Positions 5,752 to 9,167 of a stretch of 9,167 bases of DNA are shown in pieces. Source of the DNA: Acidocella sp. (GTDB lineage Bacteria; Pseudomonadota; Alphaproteobacteria; Acetobacterales; Acetobacteraceae); the NCBI GenBank assembly GCA_028687415.1, contig JAQUAC010000077.1, positions 1 to 9,167 of the forward strand. The letters are read 5' to 3'. The translations under genes were made by a program, and so were the position numbers. The notes below the pieces were generated by a model. That model had not been told where the DNA came from, made no database searches, and saw only the letters and a program-made list of their open reading frames with translations. Every line of letters starts with the position of its first letter. Positions within the stretch are counted from its first letter, which is position 1.

Positions 5752-6867
5752 ATGAACGCGAAACAGGAAATAACGGATCTGACGATTTGCCGCGCCGTGT
5801 TCGCGGCCTGGGTGTTTACCTATCACGTCGACCTGTACCTGAACTTTTCAGCTTGGTTGGGGCCGTTCGCCGATCTCATTCGTCATGGTTATCTGGGCGT
5901 CGACGGTTTTTTCATCCTGTCGGGACTCATTCTCGCGCGGGTGCATCCTGAGGTCGCGGGAAAAGCCGCGCGAATGCTGTTTCCTCCTTTCGAGTTGCCG
6001 TCCTTCAAGACTATGCTGCTGTTCTGGGGCAAAAGGCTGGCGCGTATTTACCCCGTTCACCTCGCCACGATGCTGATTCTAGGGGCGCTGGTTCTTGCCG
6101 GCTTGGCGCATGGTTGGGCGCCGCGTGACCCTGGGCGCTTCGATGTCTCATCGTTTCTGCAAAACCTGTTTCTTGTGCAGGGTTGGGGCGGTGCCGACCA
6201 AGGTACATGGAATTATCCGTCCTGGTCCGTCAGCACGGAGTGGGCGGGCTATTTGCTGTTTCCCATCTGCTGGTATTTGCTGTCCTATTTCATCCCATTG
6301 GTCGCCATTCAGGTTGCCATTGTTGGATTTGTCGCCATGGGGCTGATCTTCGTGGTGCATGGCGACAACCTCAATCTAACCTTCTCCCTTGGTTTGGTCC
6401 GGTTTTTTCCTGAGTTCCTCATCGGTATATGCACGGCGAGGGTGGTACATCTATATGCCGATTTCCAGATGCTCCGCCGGGGGAGTTTTATACTCGGCCT
6501 AGTCCTTTCCATCGCATCTGTCGCCTTTGGCGTTGACTTTGCCGCCGTGCTGGGCATCTGGCTCGTCCTCTTCGCTTTTCTCATGCAGGCTGATGCCGAC
6601 TGCCCGCCGATGCTGGGGCAAAGGCCGTTGCTGCGGCGCTTCGGCATATTGTCCTATTCCTTCTATATGAGCTTCGCGGTCTCCGAGCTGCTCCTGTCCC
6701 AATGGTTCCGGCGCGAGAACTGGCCACCGGCAAGCCATGGTATTTTATTCGCGGGCGGCATGCTGGGAATTACGGTCATCCTGGCCATTTTTCTGCATTT
6801 CGCTGTAGAGACGCCGTGCCGCCGCATAGCGGATCGCTGGCTCGCGGCCCGCGCCGTCTCGCCTTGA
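5752..6867 (+). CDS. Acyltransferase-3 family membrane protein (OafA-like)
   Basis: Integral inner-membrane acyltransferase; members O-acylate sugars of lipopolysaccharide, exopolysaccharide, Nod factors or antibiotics. The substrate here cannot be told. It has 371 residues, corresponding to the acyltransferase domain alone with no extra SGNH domain, and roughly ten hydrophobic segments. Family motifs are R14 and catalytic-type H25 in the first helix (WVFTYH), GYLGVDGFFILSG (46-58), KRLARIYPVH (94-103), WSVSTEW with E163 (158-164), a later PEFLIG, and SYSFYMSF near the end. The ATG at 5752 lies right after AGAGGGAG. The closely set SD-like bases (AGGA at 5738-5741 or AGAGG at 5744-5748) are not ideally spaced, but the family's N-terminal motif begins soon after, so this start is best. 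It is preceded by a terminator and followed by a 47-base gap before proS. It looks like an accessory gene set between two housekeeping genes; its transcription is unclear. Confidence 0.88.
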   Translation: MNAKQEITDLTICRAVFAAWVFTYHVDLYLNFSAWLGPFADLIRHGYLGVDGFFILSGLILARVHPEVAGKAARMLFPPFELPSFKTMLLFWGKRLARIYPVHLATMLILGALVLAGLAHGWAPRDPGRFDVSSFLQNLFLVQGWGGADQGTWNYPSWSVSTEWAGYLLFPICWYLLSYFIPLVAIQVAIVGFVAMGLIFVVHGDNLNLTFSLGLVRFFPEFLIGICTARVVHLYADFQMLRRGSFILGLVLSIASVAFGVDFAAVLGIWLVLFAFLMQADADCPPMLGQRPLLRRFGILSYSFYMSFAVSELLLSQWFRRENWPPASHGILFAGGMLGITVILAIFLHFAVETPCRRIADRWLAARAVSP

Positions 6868-6914
6868 TCCCCAAACCGCACTAAACAGCTTTCGTCTTTG
6901 CCCAAAGGTTCCAG

Positions 6915-8207
6915 ATGCGTCTTTCCAAAAGCCTGATCCCGACATTGAAAGAAACCCCTGCCGAGGCGCAGATCGCTTCGCACCGGCTGATGCTGCGTGC
7001 GGGGATGATCCGCCAGATGGCCTCCGGCATCTATGCCTGGTTGCCCACGGGGCTCCGCGTGCTCTCGAAAATTTCGCAAATCGTGCGTGAGGAGCAGGAT
7101 GCGATCGGCGCGCAGGAATTGCTCATGCCGACGATCCAGAGCGCCGATCTCTGGCGCGAGAGCGGGCGTTACGATGCCTACGGTAAAGAGATGCTGCGCA
7201 TTACCGACCGGCATGACCGCGAGCTGCTCTATGGTCCGACCAATGAGGAGATGATCACTGCCATCGTGCGGGACTCGACCAAGAGCTACCGTGATCTGCC
7301 GCAATTGGCCTACCATATTCAGTGGAAGTTCCGAGACGAGGTGCGCCCCCGTTTTGGTGTGCTGCGCGGGCGTGAATTCCTGATGAAGGATTCCTACAGC
7401 TTCGATCTCGATTACGAGGGGGCGGTCGCGGTCTACAAAAAAACGATGCTCTCCTATATGCGCACCTTCCAGCGCATCGGCATCACCGCCATCCCCATGC
7501 GTGCCGATACCGGGCAGATCGGCGGCGATCTCAGCCATGAATTCCACATTCTGGCACCCACCGGCGAGAGTGGCGTGTTCTACGATGCCGCCTTCGAGGC
7601 AGGTGACGCGATTGGCGTCACGGATGTCGATGCGTTCTATGATCAGGTAACGACCATTTACGCCGCCACGGATGAGAAGCACGACACCGCCGTCTGGGAT
7701 GAAATCCCCGAAGACCGTCGCCGCGAGGGCAGGGGTATTGAAGTTGGCCAGATCTTTTATTTTGGCAAGAAATACTCCGAGGCGATGGGTTTCGCCGTTA
7801 CCGGTCCGGATGGGCAGAAGATATACCCCGAGATGGGTAGCTACGGCATCGGCGTCTCCCGCCTTGTCGGTGCGATCATTGAGGCGCGGCACGATGAGGC
7901 TGGGATCATCTGGCCAGATGCCGTCGCGCCATTTCGTGCCGCTATTCTCAACCTGCGCCAGGGCGACGCCGTCACTGATGCACTGTGCGAGCGGCTCTAC
8001 GCCGCGCTCGGTGCCGATGCGCTCTACGATGACCGCGAGGAACGTGCCGGGGCGAAATTCGCCGAGGCCGATCTCATGGGGCATCCGTGGCAGATCATCG
8101 TTGGCCCGCGCGGTGCCGCGAACGGCCAGGTGGAGCTGAAGCGCCGCGCCACGGGCGAACGTTTCGAGCTGTCCGTGGAAGAGGCTCTGGCCAAGGTGCA
8201 GGGCTGA
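6915..8207 (+). CDS. proS: Prolyl-tRNA synthetase, short (alphaproteobacterial) type
   Basis: Class II aminoacyl-tRNA synthetase that charges tRNA-Pro with proline in the cytoplasm. It has 430 residues. Class II motif 1 lies around GIYAWLPTGLRV, followed by TNEE (109-112). Motif 2 starts at FRDEVRPRFG (139-148) and continues with RGREFLMKDSYSFD, and motif 3 is GSYGIGVSR (308-316). The C-terminal ~90 residues form the anticodon-binding domain (DDREERAGAKFAEADLMGHPW region). The long editing insertion of E. coli-type ProS (between motifs 2 and 3) is absent, as expected for the shorter form in Alphaproteobacteria; mischarged Ala-tRNA-Pro would then have to be cleared by a separate protein. The ATG at 6915 has AAAGG (6904-6908) with a 6-base spacer. 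The TGA overlaps the lolC ATG by one base (TGATG), implying coupled translation. Confidence 0.97.
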   Translation: MRLSKSLIPTLKETPAEAQIASHRLMLRAGMIRQMASGIYAWLPTGLRVLSKISQIVREEQDAIGAQELLMPTIQSADLWRESGRYDAYGKEMLRITDRHDRELLYGPTNEEMITAIVRDSTKSYRDLPQLAYHIQWKFRDEVRPRFGVLRGREFLMKDSYSFDLDYEGAVAVYKKTMLSYMRTFQRIGITAIPMRADTGQIGGDLSHEFHILAPTGESGVFYDAAFEAGDAIGVTDVDAFYDQVTTIYAATDEKHDTAVWDEIPEDRRREGRGIEVGQIFYFGKKYSEAMGFAVTGPDGQKIYPEMGSYGIGVSRLVGAIIEARHDEAGIIWPDAVAPFRAAILNLRQGDAVTDALCERLYAALGADALYDDREERAGAKFAEADLMGHPWQIIVGPRGAANGQVELKRRATGERFELSVEEALAKVQG

Positions 8208-9167
8208 TGTTCAATGCCTTTGAGCGAAAAGTCGCGGCGCGCTATCTGCGCGCCCGGCGTGGCGAGCGCTTTGTCTCCGTTATCGCGATTTTCTCGCTCA
8301 TCGGCATTGCCCTGGGTGTGGCCACGCTCATCATCGTGATGAGCGTCATGAATGGCTTCCGTCAGGAGCTGATCTCACAGATTCTTGGCCTGAATGGTTA
8401 CATTGGCGTTTACGGCGCCAATGTGCCGCTGACGAATTATGACGACATCGCCGCGAAAATCCGCACCATCCCCGGCGTCACCGCGGCTTTCCCCATCGCG
8501 CAGGGGGAAGTGTTGCTCTCCGGCCCGCAGGGTGGTGCTTCCGGTGGCATCGCGCGCGGCATCACGCCGGAAGGGCTGCGCGACCTGCCCACCGTGAGCA
8601 ACCATGTCGTTGCCGGCAGCCTGTCCGATCTCAACGGTGACAACACCATTGCCATCGGCGGCAGTCTGGCCAATCAGTTTGGGCTGTCCGTTGGCTCGCA
8701 AATCACGCTCATCCTGCCGCAGGGCAAGGCCACCATTATCGGCACCATCCCCAGCATCGAGTCGTTCAAGGTTGTCGCGATCTTCCAGACTGGCATGCAG
8801 CAATACGATTCGAGCTTCGTGTTTCTGCCGCTTGCCGCAGCCCAAACCTTGTTCCAGCAGACAGGTGCCGCAACCCAGATACAGGTCTTCGTCACCGATC
8901 CGGACCACGATGATGCGATCAAGCGGGGAATCATCAGCGCCTTGCCTAACATGCCGGTCAATGTGCAGGATTGGCGCCAGAATAATGATTCTTTCCTCGC
9001 CGCGGTCACGGTGGAGGGGAATGTGATGTTCCTTATCCTTACCCTCATCATCCTCGTGGCGGCGTTCAACGTCATCTCCTCGCTCATCATGATGGTAAAG
9101 GACAAGGCGAAGGACATCGCCATTTTGCGCACCATGGGGTCAAGCTCGGGTGTCGTGCTGCGCATCT
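8207..9167 (+). CDS. lolC: Lipoprotein-releasing ABC transporter permease LolC/E family, N-terminal part (3' end cut)
   Basis: Inner-membrane permease of the Lol system, which with the ATPase LolD extracts outer-membrane lipoproteins and hands them to LolA. The frame stays open to the window end, giving 320 residues of about 415. It begins MFNAFERKVAARYLRARRG, a basic cytoplasmic segment, then the first membrane helix at about 22-47 (FVSVIAIFSLIGIALGVATL) followed by SVMNGFRQEL. A large periplasmic domain follows (about 50-268) with a MacB/LolC-like core. A second helix comes at about 273-297 (FLILTLIILVAAFNVISSL), and then the cytoplasmic KDKAKDIAILRTMG (298-311), typical of the family's coupling region. 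It starts inside the proS stop codon. Whether it works with a separate LolE or as a single homodimeric LolC/E-type (LolF) permease cannot be seen here. Confidence 0.94.
   Translation, partial: MFNAFERKVAARYLRARRGERFVSVIAIFSLIGIALGVATLIIVMSVMNGFRQELISQILGLNGYIGVYGANVPLTNYDDIAAKIRTIPGVTAAFPIAQGEVLLSGPQGGASGGIARGITPEGLRDLPTVSNHVVAGSLSDLNGDNTIAIGGSLANQFGLSVGSQITLILPQGKATIIGTIPSIESFKVVAIFQTGMQQYDSSFVFLPLAAAQTLFQQTGAATQIQVFVTDPDHDDAIKRGIISALPNMPVNVQDWRQNNDSFLAAVTVEGNVMFLILTLIILVAAFNVISSLIMMVKDKAKDIAILRTMGSSSGVVLRI

Noticed and set aside
5541..5951. Plus-strand open frame of 136 codons starting in the intergenic region
   Set aside because: It runs through the inverted repeat, hairpin and terminator and then overlaps the acyltransferase start in another frame. 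Its protein has no recognisable motif and no good ribosome binding site.
6868..6914. Promoter or terminator in the gap before proS
   Set aside because: Only a ribosome binding site (AAAGG at 6904-6908) is evident in these 47 bases; I saw no convincing -10/-35 pair and no hairpin with a T tract.
6663..8084. Long minus-strand open frame of 473 codons opposite proS
   Set aside because: It lies opposite the well-supported proS gene and the acyltransferase end. Long antisense frames are common opposite GC-rich genes, and its translation shows no family motif.
1..9167. Mobile element, CRISPR array, tRNA, defence system or toxin-antitoxin pair
   Set aside because: No transposase or integrase motifs, regularly spaced repeats, tRNA cloverleaf or small paired genes were seen. 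Apart from 5496-5751 the window is almost fully occupied by recognised genes.

Overview
The window reads as a stretch of conserved, plus-strand housekeeping genes from an alphaproteobacterium. The evidence is the combination of a short ProS without the editing insertion, an RNase J, a catalytic-domain-only biotin ligase, a type III pantothenate kinase and the order nuoM-nuoN-birA-coaX-rnj ... proS-lolC. The gene content and the fairly GC-rich coding sequence would fit the Acetobacteraceae/Rhodospirillales side of the class, but that finer placement is inference. Every convincing gene is on the plus strand.

Layout. Bases 1-840 are the 3' part of nuoM, followed without a gap by nuoN (837-2255); these are two proton-pumping membrane subunits of respiratory complex I. 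A TTG-started birA (2252-2965) overlaps the end of nuoN. Then come coaX (2978-3787) and an RNase J gene (3810-5495), with gaps of only 12 and 22 bases. These five genes look like one transcription unit. They combine respiration, cofactor metabolism (biotinylation, coenzyme A synthesis) and RNA processing.

The only sizeable non-coding stretch is 5496-5751. It is more AT-rich than its surroundings and unusually dense in structure. In order it holds a near-perfect palindrome, a perfect 9-bp inverted repeat 28 bases apart, a TATAAA promoter-like box, a 9-bp hairpin, an unpaired C/U-rich stretch complementary to Shine-Dalgarno sequences, and a strong intrinsic terminator. The last four together look like a small RNA gene of about 90 nt (roughly 5637-5730). 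This is the most interesting observation in the window and is inferred from sequence only.

A membrane acyltransferase of the acyltransferase-3 (OafA-like) family follows at 5752-6867. It starts only 30 bases after the terminator hairpin and sits between RNase J and ProS like an accessory insertion. The window closes with proS (6915-8207), overlapped by one base by lolC (8207 to the window end, truncated), a permease of the lipoprotein-releasing ABC transporter. No mobile element, CRISPR array, tRNA or rRNA was seen.
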